A stretch of 64,000 nt of DNA, from positions 892,001 through 956,000 of the forward strand of contig NZ_LGUF01000007.1 in NCBI RefSeq assembly GCF_001274725.1, in the 5' to 3' direction. The stretch comes from Sporosarcina globispora. GTDB taxonomy: Bacteria > Bacillota > Bacilli > Bacillales > Cytobacillaceae. The notes under the pieces are model-generated. The model saw nothing but the letters and a program-made list of their open reading frames with translations. It was not told the origin of the DNA and made no database searches. The position numbers were made by a program, and so were the translations under genes. Of the stretch, positions 8,822 to 17,547 are shown in pieces. The stretch's first letter is position 1. Every line of letters begins with the position of its first letter.

Positions 8822-9763
8822 TTATTCTTTTACAATTTGGTTAGGGTAATCTCTCTCTAAGGAATTTTCTTTAAAGCCCTCAGAAGTTTCCCTGTGGATT
8901 AAGTTATCATTAAGAACTATGCCATAAGCGCCTCTTGGAATGTTTTTCATTTCCTCCAGATCTTTTACAACTTGATTAAAGATCTTTTCACTTGGCTTAG
9001 CATCCTTGTCTTTCATAAATAATTGAATGCCGATTGTTAGATTTTCTGCCGAAAATTTACTTTCATCAAATGCGGTTTTTAGTTTTTCAATACTTTCCTT
9101 AGGATTACTTAGATATAACTCATATACAGGAATAATCGATTCATCGTTCTTGGATGTTGATATTAAGTAATAAGAAGTCATAAAGCCATACCCGCCAACA
9201 TTTTGAAGGGCTTCTTTTGTTTTTCCGGTAATTTCGCCTTCAGCAGCAAGCAATTCAAAGTACTTATCAAGCTGCTGGAACTCTTCCTTGAAAATCATAT
9301 GATAGAGTCCGCCTTTAATTGCATTCTGTACTTGATAATCATCCGCCCAAATCTTGTCTGTATCTACTTTATTCTCTTTTTCATTAATCGGTACTACTGC
9401 ATAAGTATAGAAATGCGGTTCTCCAACAGATTCCACAAATACTGTTGCACCATCTTTGGAACCAACCACATTATGTACCTTTACTTCCGTTTTATATTTC
9501 TCCTGAAAAAACTTTTTGGCTGCTTCATCAATCTGAGCTCTGTTTGATTCAGCAATTTTATCGGTTTCTTTTCCATTCGCAAGAAAATAACCTTCCCCAG
9601 TATAATCCTGTACACTGATAAACGTATCACCAGAAGGCAAGGTCTGTACTTCTTTTGCTTTTCCACTATCTTGATTGGTATTTGTACTATTCATACCAGA
9701 ACATCCCCCAAGCATTAATGATATCCCTAAACTGCAGAGTACGATTTTTGATTTTATTTGCAT
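8822..9763 (-). CDS. DUF1672-family lipoprotein, copy 3 of 3 (candidate lipase immunity protein)
   Basis: 313 aa. The N-terminus MQIKSKIVLCSLGISLMLGG precedes Cys21 (lipobox LGGC), so it is a lipid-anchored, surface-exposed protein. The body has the family signatures VQDYTGEGY, KFFQEKYKTEVKVHNVVG, GEPHFYTYAVVPI and GGLYHMIFKEEF. AAGGAGG lies upstream of the ATG. It ends 15 bases before the lipase gene, so the two are translated from one message. The immunity protein of TslA in staphylococci is a lipoprotein of this kind as far as I recall; immunity here is inferred from that and from adjacency. Very similar to copy 2 (LGGCSGMNST shared), less to copy 1. Confidence 0.8.
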   Translation of the reverse strand: MQIKSKIVLCSLGISLMLGGCSGMNSTNTNQDSGKAKEVQTLPSGDTFISVQDYTGEGYFLANGKETDKIAESNRAQIDEAAKKFFQEKYKTEVKVHNVVGSKDGATVFVESVGEPHFYTYAVVPINEKENKVDTDKIWADDYQVQNAIKGGLYHMIFKEEFQQLDKYFELLAAEGEITGKTKEALQNVGGYGFMTSYYLISTSKNDESIIPVYELYLSNPKESIEKLKTAFDESKFSAENLTIGIQLFMKDKDAKPSEKIFNQVVKDLEEMKNIPRGAYGIVLNDNLIHRETSEGFKENSLERDYPNQIVKE

Positions 9764-9817
9764 TATCTTATATGTCCTCCTTAAAAGGAATGAGCGTATC
9801 CAGAATTTATATATTCA

Positions 9818-9848
9818 TTTTAGCGGATAGAGTTATATTTTTACAGTT
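9818..9848 (-). promoter_or_regulatory. Conserved control block upstream of lipoprotein copy 3
   Basis: A 31-base stretch (core on the plus strand TTTTAGCGGATAGAGTTATA) is identical to 11000-11030 upstream of copy 2, and a diverged version lies near 12137-12170 upstream of copy 1. Conservation outside coding DNA at equivalent positions suggests a promoter or operator; I could not assign -35/-10 boxes with confidence. Confidence 0.5.
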
Positions 9849-10016
9849 CAATCGTGGAAAATTACACTTTTTAGGCGAAAATAGGAAAAAAGACAGGGGC
9901 GTGGTAATGAATATAATACTAAAAAGTTATAACGCTTTATTATTTTTAATGAATAAGTGCCTAATGGGAACGAAAAGGACAGGGAAGATTTGCCCCATTG
10001 AGTATTCGTGCTAACA

Positions 10017-10949
10017 TTATTCTTTGATAATATCATCCAGTAAGTCCAGTGAATTATCTTTCATACCGCTGGAGCTCTGCTTATCAATAAAATTATCATT
10101 TAAGACAAAACTATATGAACCTCTAGGGATTGAAGTCATTTCTTCAAGGTCTTTTATGATTTGATCAAATAGCTTTTTATCTGGTTTTGCATTTGTATCG
10201 GCCATAAATAATTGAATATTAATGAAAAGGTTTTCGGCCGAGAATGAATTGTCCTCAAAAGCCTTCCTGAGGTTTTCTGCACTTTCATCAGGATTTTTCA
10301 TGAAAAGTTCATATACAGGTTGGATAGCTGTCTCATCGGCTATTGAAATAAAATAATAAGGGGTTGAGAAACCCTTGCCTCCAACATTTTGAATGGCTTC
10401 CTTAGTTTTGCCAGTAACTTGACCTTCTGCTGCAAGTGAATCAAGGTAGTCATCGAGTTGTTTGAATTCTTCTTTAAAGATCATGCCATATAATCCACCT
10501 TTAATGGCATTTTCCACCTGGAATTCATCCGCCCAAATCTTTTCTGTCATCACTTTCTTTTCTAGTTCATCAATTGGTACTACTGCATAAGTGTAGAAAT
10601 GGGGCTCACCTTTTGATTCTACAAACACAGTTGCCTCATCCTTGGCACCAACCACATTATGCACCATTATATCGGTCTTGTATTTCTCCTGAAAAAACTT
10701 GATTGCAGCTTTCTCTATCTGATCAAGGTTTTCATCAGCGATTTTATCGGTTTCTTTTCCGTATGGAAGTGCATAGCCTTCCCCGGTATAATCCTGAACA
10801 CTCACCGCTGTGTCACCAGAAGGGGCAGCCTGTGTTTCTTTTGCTTTTTCACTGTCTTGATTGTTATTCGTGCTATTCATACCAGAACATCCTCCAAGCA
10901 TTAATGATATTCCAACACTGCATAGTAAAATCTTTGTTTTAGTGTGCAT
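10017..10949 (-). CDS. DUF1672-family lipoprotein, copy 2 of 3
   Basis: 310 aa with lipobox LGGC (Cys21). It is the closest relative of copy 3 along its whole length (shared LGISLMLGGCSGMNST-like start, SVQDYTGEGYALPYGKETDK, HNVVGAKDEATVFVES, GGLYGMIFKEEF), so the pair is a recent tandem duplication that includes the upstream control block. Predicted to be anchored outside the membrane. It is separated from copy 3 by 253 bases that contain a new control region, so it is probably a separate transcription unit or the first gene of a longer one. Immunity role inferred from the neighbouring TslA-like gene. Confidence 0.8.
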   Translation of the reverse strand: MHTKTKILLCSVGISLMLGGCSGMNSTNNNQDSEKAKETQAAPSGDTAVSVQDYTGEGYALPYGKETDKIADENLDQIEKAAIKFFQEKYKTDIMVHNVVGAKDEATVFVESKGEPHFYTYAVVPIDELEKKVMTEKIWADEFQVENAIKGGLYGMIFKEEFKQLDDYLDSLAAEGQVTGKTKEAIQNVGGKGFSTPYYFISIADETAIQPVYELFMKNPDESAENLRKAFEDNSFSAENLFINIQLFMADTNAKPDKKLFDQIIKDLEEMTSIPRGSYSFVLNDNFIDKQSSSGMKDNSLDLLDDIIKE

Positions 10950-10999
10950 TAGTTAAATGTCCTCCCTAAAGGAATATGCCATTCAAAATATATCCCTTA

Positions 11000-11030
11000 T
11001 TTTAGCGGATAGAGTTATATTTTTACAGTT
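11000..11030 (-). promoter_or_regulatory. Conserved control block upstream of lipoprotein copy 2
   Basis: Identical over 31 bases to the block at 9818-9848 and at the same position relative to the start codon of the following minus-strand lipoprotein gene. Confidence 0.5.
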
Positions 11031-11208
11031 TAAACGTGAAAAATTACACTATTTAGGAAAAAATAGGGAGAAAGTCAGGTGCGTGAAAGTGTAAAATAGA
11101 TAATAAATTGCAGACTTATTTGTTTTCTCCTGTAAGAATTCTGTGCCTGACTCCGGATAATGGAAACCTCTTTATTCAATTGGGGAAATCCTCAATTGTA
11201 ATCTTGTT

Positions 11209-12105
11209 TTACTCTCTAATTATTTCATTTGGAAACTCTCTGCTAAAAGAATTTTCTTTACTCCCTTCAGACGTTTCTCTTTGAATCAGGTTATCATTTA
11301 GTGTAAAGCTATAAGTCGCTTTTGGGATACCGCTCATTTCTTCAAGATCCTTTGTGACCCTGTTGAAGATCTCCTCACTTGGTTCTGCGCCTTTATCGCT
11401 CATGAATAGTTGGATATTTATAAAGAGATTTTCCGCGTCAAATAGGCTTTCTTCATATGCATTCCTTAACTCTTTATTACTTGCATCAGGATCTCTTAAG
11501 TAAAGGTCATACACTGGTTTAATCGCCTCCTCAGCACTCCGCATGTTAATAAAATAATAGGGAGTCATAAAACCGCGTCCCCCTGCATTCTGCAGGGCTT
11601 CCTTTGTTATGCCTGTTACGCGCCCTTCTTCTGCAAGGGACTCTAAATAGCGGTCAAGCTTTCGGAATTCCTCTTCAAAAATCATGTGATACAAACCTCC
11701 CTGAATAGCACCTTGTACTACATAATCCTCTGCCCCAATGAGATGGGTCAACACTTTATTATCCTGAATCTGTACATAAGCATAAGTATAAAAATGCGGT
11801 TCACCTATTGATTCCGCAAATACTTTAACACCCTTCAGGACACCCACCATATTATGTACCTTCACATCGGTTTTGTACGTTTCCTGAAAATACTTTATAG
11901 TGGCTTCCTCAATCACATCCCTGTTTGCTTCAGCAATCTTACCGGTTTGTTTCCCAAAAGGCTGACGGTATTCTTCCCCAGTATAATCCTGAACGCGGAT
12001 ATATACCTTTTGAATATGTTCCTCTTCACTATCACGAAATAGACTAGAACACCCTCCAAGAAAAGTAGACACTCCAATTAGCAGGAATACTCTTTTAATA
12101 CGCAT
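11209..12105 (-). CDS. DUF1672-family lipoprotein, copy 1 of 3 (most diverged)
   Basis: 298 aa with signal MRIKRVFLLIGVSTFLGGC (Cys19 lipidated). It shares VQDYTGEEY, YFQETYKTDVKVHNMVG, GEPHFYTYAYVQI and the GLYHMIFEEEF motif with the two downstream copies but is clearly more distant. GGAGGG lies just upstream of the ATG. It is the promoter-proximal member of the array and diverges from abgA at 12334. Three non-identical immunity-type lipoproteins before one toxin gene fits protection against several variants of a secreted lipase; that is inference. Confidence 0.8.
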   Translation of the reverse strand: MRIKRVFLLIGVSTFLGGCSSLFRDSEEEHIQKVYIRVQDYTGEEYRQPFGKQTGKIAEANRDVIEEATIKYFQETYKTDVKVHNMVGVLKGVKVFAESIGEPHFYTYAYVQIQDNKVLTHLIGAEDYVVQGAIQGGLYHMIFEEEFRKLDRYLESLAEEGRVTGITKEALQNAGGRGFMTPYYFINMRSAEEAIKPVYDLYLRDPDASNKELRNAYEESLFDAENLFINIQLFMSDKGAEPSEEIFNRVTKDLEEMSGIPKATYSFTLNDNLIQRETSEGSKENSFSREFPNEIIRE

Positions 12106-12247
12106 GCTTTCCCTCCAGATTAGATGGTTGCCTTTATTTTAGTGTAAGAAGTAATTTTATCACAGTAAAAAATATGTAGATTTACACTAAAAATGTAAAT
12201 TAGGAAGAAAGCATTGTATTTAGATTATTTTTTAAATAAAAATCAAA

Positions 12248-12275
12248 TTGAATTTTCTGATAACATATGTATAAT
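12248..12275 (+). promoter_or_regulatory. Candidate sigma-A promoter for the abg operon
   Basis: TTGAAT (12248-12253) and TATAAT (12270-12275) are separated by 16 bases, about 60 bases before the abgA start. Confidence 0.55.
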
Positions 12276-12333
12276 AGATTTAAGGTAATGAAACGGAAAA
12301 TGTCCGAAATAATATTCAACAAGGGGGATCATT

Positions 12334-13629
12334 ATGGACAGTAGCTTTATAGAGGAGATAGCTCCCCAGCTTATCAAATGGCGGCGCACTTTGCATGCAC
12401 TGCCTGAACTGGGGTTCATGGAGTACATCACTACATACCGGATCGGAAAAGAACTGGAAAAGATGGGGTTTCAACTTTATATAGGGAAAGACGCGCTTGA
12501 AGAGAATTCCCGCCTGGGGCTTCCAGCACAAGCTGATCTTGAAGCCCATGAGAAAAAGGCGAGGGAATGGGGCGTTGAGGAGTCCTGGCTCGATCAAATG
12601 CGCGGCGGCAATACCGGGCTTGTGGCAGTCTGGAATACTGGCAGAAACGGAGACCATGTTGGTTTCCGCTTTGATATTGACGCACTGCCGATAAACGAAT
12701 CAGCCGATTCCGGCCATCACCCGGCAAAAAATGAATTTGCCTCAAAAGAAGAGAACGTGATGCATGCCTGCGGACATGACGGACATACCGCAATTGGACT
12801 AGGTGTAGCTCAGTATATTTCTTCACGCAGTGATCATCTTCAAGGCCGCTTTACCCTTCTGTTTCAGCCGGCTGAAGAAGGAGGGAGAGGGGCTCGGGCC
12901 ATGACAGATAAGGGATGGCTTGATGATGTCGATTATTTATATTCAGGCCACATCGGCATTCAATCCCTTCCCGTCGGAACAATCGCAGCTACAACACCGG
13001 GATTCCTGGCTTCAACCAAATATAATGCCTATTTTAAAGGAGTTTCCTCACACGCCGGCATCAATCCGGAACTCGGGAAAAATGCCTTATTGGCAGCGAC
13101 GACGGCTGCGAATAACTTGTATGGAATCCCGCGCCACCATGATGGTGTTACACGGGTGAATGTTGGAAAGCTGGCTGCTGGCAGCGGCCGGAACATCATT
13201 CCTGGTGACAGCTATATGGAAATTGAAGTGCGGGGCGGAACGCCGGAGATTGCTGAATATATGGCAGAAAAAGCTACCCGTATTATTCAGGCAGCAGCAG
13301 ATATGCATGATGTATCCTGCACAATTGAAGCAGTCGGAGTTACGGAAGTGGTTGTCTGTGATGAAGAGCTCATACCAAAAATCACCGAATGGTGTGCTAC
13401 AAGTGAGCTTGTGAAGGAAGTGCAGCCTTCCGTTCCTGTCTCCGGATCGGAAGATGTCAGCTTTATAATGAACCGGGTCCAGAAGCATGGCGGCAAAGCA
13501 ACGTTTATGCTGTTCGGTACGAAGCTTGATTATCCTCACCACCATCCTCAATTCGATTTCGAGGAAGAAGCTTTACTGGTTGCGGTCGATGCTTATATTC
13601 ATATCTTAAATGGCGGATCTGCCATTTAA
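12334..13629 (+). CDS. abgA: M20 amidohydrolase, AbgA-like (aminobenzoyl-glutamate hydrolase subunit A)
   Basis: 431 aa, cytoplasmic. AAGGGGGATC precedes the ATG. The M20 peptidase fold shows the metal-binding motifs FRFDIDALPINES and HACGHDGHTA, the catalytic-Glu segment FQPAEEGGRGARA, the dimerisation insertion with SSHAG, and a C-terminal HHHPQFDF. Length and the long insertion between the first helix and the first metal motif match AbgA rather than short aminoacylases. With AbgB it forms the hydrolase that splits p-aminobenzoyl-glutamate to p-aminobenzoate and glutamate; in Bacillus the real substrate could be another N-acyl amino acid. First gene of abgA-abgB-(repeat)-abgT-abgA2; 17 bases to abgB. 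Confidence 0.82.
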   Translation: MDSSFIEEIAPQLIKWRRTLHALPELGFMEYITTYRIGKELEKMGFQLYIGKDALEENSRLGLPAQADLEAHEKKAREWGVEESWLDQMRGGNTGLVAVWNTGRNGDHVGFRFDIDALPINESADSGHHPAKNEFASKEENVMHACGHDGHTAIGLGVAQYISSRSDHLQGRFTLLFQPAEEGGRGARAMTDKGWLDDVDYLYSGHIGIQSLPVGTIAATTPGFLASTKYNAYFKGVSSHAGINPELGKNALLAATTAANNLYGIPRHHDGVTRVNVGKLAAGSGRNIIPGDSYMEIEVRGGTPEIAEYMAEKATRIIQAAADMHDVSCTIEAVGVTEVVVCDEELIPKITEWCATSELVKEVQPSVPVSGSEDVSFIMNRVQKHGGKATFMLFGTKLDYPHHHPQFDFEEEALLVAVDAYIHILNGGSAI

Positions 13630-13646
13630 ATTTAAAGGAGGAAACC

Positions 13647-15074
13647 ATGTCGAACAACTTTGCGAAAACATTTTTGGCAGAGAACAAAGAGACGTATGAA
13701 AAGATCAGCGAGTATATCTATCATCACCCGGAAACTAGATTTGAAGAATATGCATCATCAGAATTTTTATCGTCTGAATGCGAAAAGGAAGGGTTTCAGG
13801 TTGAACGTAAAGCGGGAAACATCGAAACCGCTTTTGTAGCTGTTTATGGAAGCGGAGCCCCTGTTATTGGCTTTCTCGGGGAGTTCGATGCTTTGTCCGG
13901 ATTGGGGCAGGTGCCAAACAAGACTTCGTATGAGCCAACCGAGCTGAATGTCGGCCACGGCTGCGGTCATAATCTGCTGGGGACCGGCGCGTTTGCGGCA
14001 GCCTGCGCAGCAAAAAAGTATTTAGAAGATAACAATCTGCAGGGAACTGTAAAGTTTTTTGGCTGTCCAGGTGAAGAGGGCGGTTCCGGAAAGACCTTCA
14101 TGGTCCGTGAAGGAGTATTCGAAGGGGTGGACGCAGCATTAACATGGCATCCATCTCCTGCCAACAGCATCATGAGCTTATCCAGTCTTGCAAACTATCA
14201 GGTTTATTTTCGATTTAAAGGCTTATCCTCACATGCGGCGAACTCGCCTCATCTTGGACGCAGTGCCCTGGATGCGGTTGAGCTGATGAACGTGGGTGTG
14301 AATTACCTTCGTGAGCATGTTGTGCAGGAAGCCAGAATGCATTATGCCATTACGAACACAGGGGGTATTTCGCCAAATGTCGTACAAGCAGATGCTGAAG
14401 TGCTGTACCTGATCCGGGCGCCTAAGGTCCAGCAGGTGGATGAAATCTACAAGCGGGTATGCAAGATTGCGGAAGGTGCAGCTCTGATGACAGAAACTGA
14501 GCTTACCATTGAGTTTGACAAGGCCTGCTCCAATTATATTCCAAACCGCAGCCTTGAAAAAATTCTCTATCAAAGCCTTCAGGAAGCCGGCATCGAAAAA
14601 CCGGACGAAGAAGAAAAGGCATTTGCCGAAAAGCTTTGGACAACCCTATCTGAAGGTGAAAAAGAAAGCTATTTAGATATTGTAAGAGGATTTGGCTATG
14701 TAGGGGACGGCAGTGAGTTTGAAGGTAAATACTTGGCAGATTCAATCTCAGCCTATGAACCTTCCAAAGAAGTTCTTGCCGGCTCTACCGATGTTTCCGA
14801 TGTAAGCTGGGTTGTCCCAACCGCGCAGCTGACAGCCTCGACATCAGCACTGGGCACTCCGCTGCACACATGGCAGATGACCACTCAAGGCATCAGCAGC
14901 TACGCCCACAAAGGAATGCTCCGAGCAGCAGAAGCCATGGCGTTAACGGCTGTAAAACTGCTGACGGACAAGCAAGAATTGGAGGCTGTAAAGCAGGAAT
15001 TCAATGAGTTCAAGGCAGCCAATCCTTATACATGTCCAATTCCTGCAGAGGTTAAGCCCTCTACTTTAAAGTAA
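13647..15074 (+). CDS. abgB: M20 amidohydrolase, AbgB-like (aminobenzoyl-glutamate hydrolase subunit B)
   Basis: 475 aa; AAAGGAGGAAACC before the ATG is an excellent ribosome binding site. Motifs: GFLGEFDALSGLGQ and GHGCGHNLLGTGA (metal ligands), GCPGEEGGSGKTF (catalytic Glu), SSHAANSPHLGRSALDAVELM (dimerisation domain) and a C-terminal HTWQMTTQGISSYAHKGM. These are diagnostic for the AbgB subunit. It acts with AbgA in the cytosol on imported aminobenzoyl-glutamate or a similar amide. The stop codon is immediately followed by the 52-bp tandem repeats, so the message reads through about 900 bases of repeat before abgT unless abgT has its own promoter. Confidence 0.85.
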   Translation: MSNNFAKTFLAENKETYEKISEYIYHHPETRFEEYASSEFLSSECEKEGFQVERKAGNIETAFVAVYGSGAPVIGFLGEFDALSGLGQVPNKTSYEPTELNVGHGCGHNLLGTGAFAAACAAKKYLEDNNLQGTVKFFGCPGEEGGSGKTFMVREGVFEGVDAALTWHPSPANSIMSLSSLANYQVYFRFKGLSSHAANSPHLGRSALDAVELMNVGVNYLREHVVQEARMHYAITNTGGISPNVVQADAEVLYLIRAPKVQQVDEIYKRVCKIAEGAALMTETELTIEFDKACSNYIPNRSLEKILYQSLQEAGIEKPDEEEKAFAEKLWTTLSEGEKESYLDIVRGFGYVGDGSEFEGKYLADSISAYEPSKEVLAGSTDVSDVSWVVPTAQLTASTSALGTPLHTWQMTTQGISSYAHKGMLRAAEAMALTAVKLLTDKQELEAVKQEFNEFKAANPYTCPIPAEVKPSTLK

Positions 15075-15077
15075 GTT

Positions 15078-15910
15078 CTCATTCGGACAGAAGAAGCAGA
15101 AAACCGGGAGAAGGAGTCCGAACTAGGGGCTCATTCGGACAGAGGAAGCAGGAAATGGAGCGAAGGAGTCCGAATCAGGCGCTCATTCGGACAGAAGAAG
15201 CAGAAAATCGGGAGAAGGAGTCCGAACTAGGGGCTCATTCGGACAGAAGAAGCAGAAAACCGGGAGAAGGAGTCCGAACCTGGCCCTCATTCGGACAGAG
15301 AAAGCAGAAAACCGGGAGAAGGAGTCCGAATCAAGGGCTCATTCGGACAGAGAAAGCAGAAATCCGAGAGAAGGAGTCCGAATCAAGGGCTCATTCGGAC
15401 AGAGAAAGCAGAAATCCGAGAGAAGGAGTCCGAATCAGGCGCTCATTCGGACAGAAGAAGCAGAAAATCGGGAGAAGGAGTCCGAATCAAGGGCTCATTC
15501 GGACAGAGAAAGCAGAAATCCGAGAGAAGGAGTCCGAATCAAGGGCTCATTCGGACAGAGAAAGCAGAAATCCGAGAGAAGGAGTCCGAATCAAGGGCTC
15601 ATTCGGACAGAAGAAGCAGAAATCCGTGAGAAGGAGTCCGAACTAGGGGCTCATTCGGACAGAAGAAGCGGAAAACTGTGAGAAGGAGGCCGAATTAGGG
15701 GCTCATTCGGACAGAAGAAGCAGAAAACCGTGAGAAGGAGTCCGAATCAAGGGCTCATTCGGACAGAAGAAGCAGAAATCCGTGAGAGGGAGTCCGAACC
15801 TGGCCCTCATTCGGACAGGGAAAGCAGAAAACCGGGAGAAGGAGTCCGAACTTAGCGCCACTTCGGACAAAAGAAGCAGAAATCGGGAACAGTAAGTCCG
15901 AACTTGGCCG
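15078..15910. repeat. Tandem array of about sixteen 52-bp hairpin units
   Basis: Units start at 15078 and every 52 bases thereafter up to 15858; the last one is degenerate and trails into a partial copy. Each begins CTCATTCGGACAG, continues with a purine-rich stretch (AGAAGCAGAAA and GGGAGAAGGA) and ends GTCCGAA plus a variable linker (CTAGGGG, TCAGGCG, TCAAGGG, CCTGGCC). TTCGGAC and GTCCGAA are inverted repeats, both within a unit (28-base loop) and across the junction (about 11-base loop), so the transcript can fold as a ladder of hairpins in two registers. 52 is not a multiple of three, so the open frames seen across it are not a conserved protein. The array fills the gap between abgB and abgT. 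Confidence 0.95.
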
Positions 15911-15979
15911 CCACTGCGGAAAGCAACGTCTTCACTCATAAATAAAAAAATCCAAAAACTTGAAAAGCGAGGGGAGTAT

Positions 15980-17527
15980 ATGAAAACAGAAAAGCAAGGA
16001 AAGAAAGTGGTAACAGAAAATAAGAAGCCAGGGATTGCCCAGAGATTCCTCAATGGGGTCGAAAAGGTCGGCAACAAGCTCCCGGATCCATTTATATTAT
16101 TTGCCGGGCTCGCAGTGCTTGTCATTATTGTTTCAGCAATATTTAGCGCCTTTGGTGCTACCGTTATCCACCCTGGCACGGGAGAAGAGCTGGAAGTTAA
16201 AAACCTGGCTTCTGCTGAAGGCCTGGAGTACATCCTGACATCCATGCTCGATAACTTTACAGGATTTGCGCCTCTAGGACTGGTCCTGTCCATGATGCTC
16301 GGAATCGGCCTTGCCGAGAAAGTCGGCATGCTCGATTACGCGATTAAGAAAACGATTTTAAAATCACCTCCTGCACTAATCACATACACCGTTGTCTTTG
16401 TCGGGATCATGGGGAATATCGCATCTGATGCAGCTATGGTTCTGGTGCCGCCGCTTGCGGCAATGGTCTTCTATAAAATCGGCCGCAACCCGATTGCCGG
16501 ATTGGCGGCAGGATATGCATCAGCCGGTGCCGGTTTTACCGCAAACCTGCTGATTGCGGGAACCGACGCGCTTTTGGCAGGGATTTCAACAGAAGCTGCC
16601 AAGATTATTGACGAAAATATTGTCGTTACACCAATTGATAACTGGTATTTTAATATTGTTTCCGTATTTGTTTTGACAATTGTCGGCGGACTTGTCACAA
16701 CGAAATTCATTGAGCCGCGCCTTGGAGAATACAAAGGCGACGAGGTTAAAGAGGCTATTACAGAAGATCCTCCTAATGCAGGCAAGGCTTTGCGGAATGC
16801 AGCCATTGCCGGGTTTGCCTATATTGCCCTTATTGTGGGAGCGATCCTTATACCAAATAGCCCGCTGACCAATGAAGATGGCGGACTTGTTCCATCTCCA
16901 TTCCTGGATGGCATTATTCCGATTATTTTATTCTTCTTCATCATTATCGGTACTGTATATGGAGTAACGGTTGGCAACATCAAGAGCAGCAAAGATGTGG
17001 CTAATTTCATGGCAGAGGCTATGAAGGATTTAGCGTCCTATATTGTCTTAATCTTCGCAATCGCCCAATTTATCGCTTACTTCAGCTGGTCAAATATTGC
17101 CACCTGGGTAGCGGTTAACGGAGCAGAATTCCTGAAAGACGTTGAGTTCACCGGAATTGGATTGATTATTGGCTACATCATTTTCACAGCATCCTTGAAC
17201 TTCTTAATTACTTCGGGTTCTGCTAAGTGGGCGCTTGAAGCACCAGTCTTTGTTCCAATGTTTATGCAGCTTGGCTACCATCCTGCATTCACGCAAGTGG
17301 CTTACCGTGTAGCAGATTCATCAACGAATATCGTGACACCAATGATGCCATATATGGTTATCGCACTGTCATTCATGCAGAAGTATGACAAAAAAGCGGG
17401 AATTGGAACGTTCATTTCATTAATGATCCCATACTCGGTTACATTCCTGCTTACATGGATCATTATGATCTTAGTTTTCATCTTCTTTGAAATTCCGTTC
17501 GGTCCGGGAATTGGTCCTTATCTATAA
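15980..17527 (+). CDS. abgT: AbgT-family transporter
   Basis: 515 aa integral membrane protein with about 10-12 hydrophobic segments, starting at the ATG after GAGGGGAG. Family signatures are visible: GNKLPDPFILF near the N-terminus, AGYASAGAGFTANLL in the middle, FITSG-type NFLITSGSAKWA hairpin and DSSTNIVTPMMPYM near the C-terminus. AbgT proteins import p-aminobenzoyl-glutamate (folate breakdown product) or export sulfonamides as in MtrF/YdaH. Placement between abgB and a second abgA-like hydrolase supports import. Followed after 20 bases by that hydrolase gene. Confidence 0.9.
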   Translation: MKTEKQGKKVVTENKKPGIAQRFLNGVEKVGNKLPDPFILFAGLAVLVIIVSAIFSAFGATVIHPGTGEELEVKNLASAEGLEYILTSMLDNFTGFAPLGLVLSMMLGIGLAEKVGMLDYAIKKTILKSPPALITYTVVFVGIMGNIASDAAMVLVPPLAAMVFYKIGRNPIAGLAAGYASAGAGFTANLLIAGTDALLAGISTEAAKIIDENIVVTPIDNWYFNIVSVFVLTIVGGLVTTKFIEPRLGEYKGDEVKEAITEDPPNAGKALRNAAIAGFAYIALIVGAILIPNSPLTNEDGGLVPSPFLDGIIPIILFFFIIIGTVYGVTVGNIKSSKDVANFMAEAMKDLASYIVLIFAIAQFIAYFSWSNIATWVAVNGAEFLKDVEFTGIGLIIGYIIFTASLNFLITSGSAKWALEAPVFVPMFMQLGYHPAFTQVAYRVADSSTNIVTPMMPYMVIALSFMQKYDKKAGIGTFISLMIPYSVTFLLTWIIMILVFIFFEIPFGPGIGPYL

Positions 17528-17547
17528 GAACAGGATGTGGGTAAAAG

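Noticed and set aside
15155-15646. Open frame of 163 codons through the 52-bp repeat array
   Set aside because: The repeat unit is not a multiple of three, the peptide is a low-complexity by-product of the repeats, and similar frames exist on the other strand.
15078-15910. Repeat array as CRISPR
   Set aside because: Units follow each other without unique spacers; variation is confined to a few linker types, and no cas gene is near.
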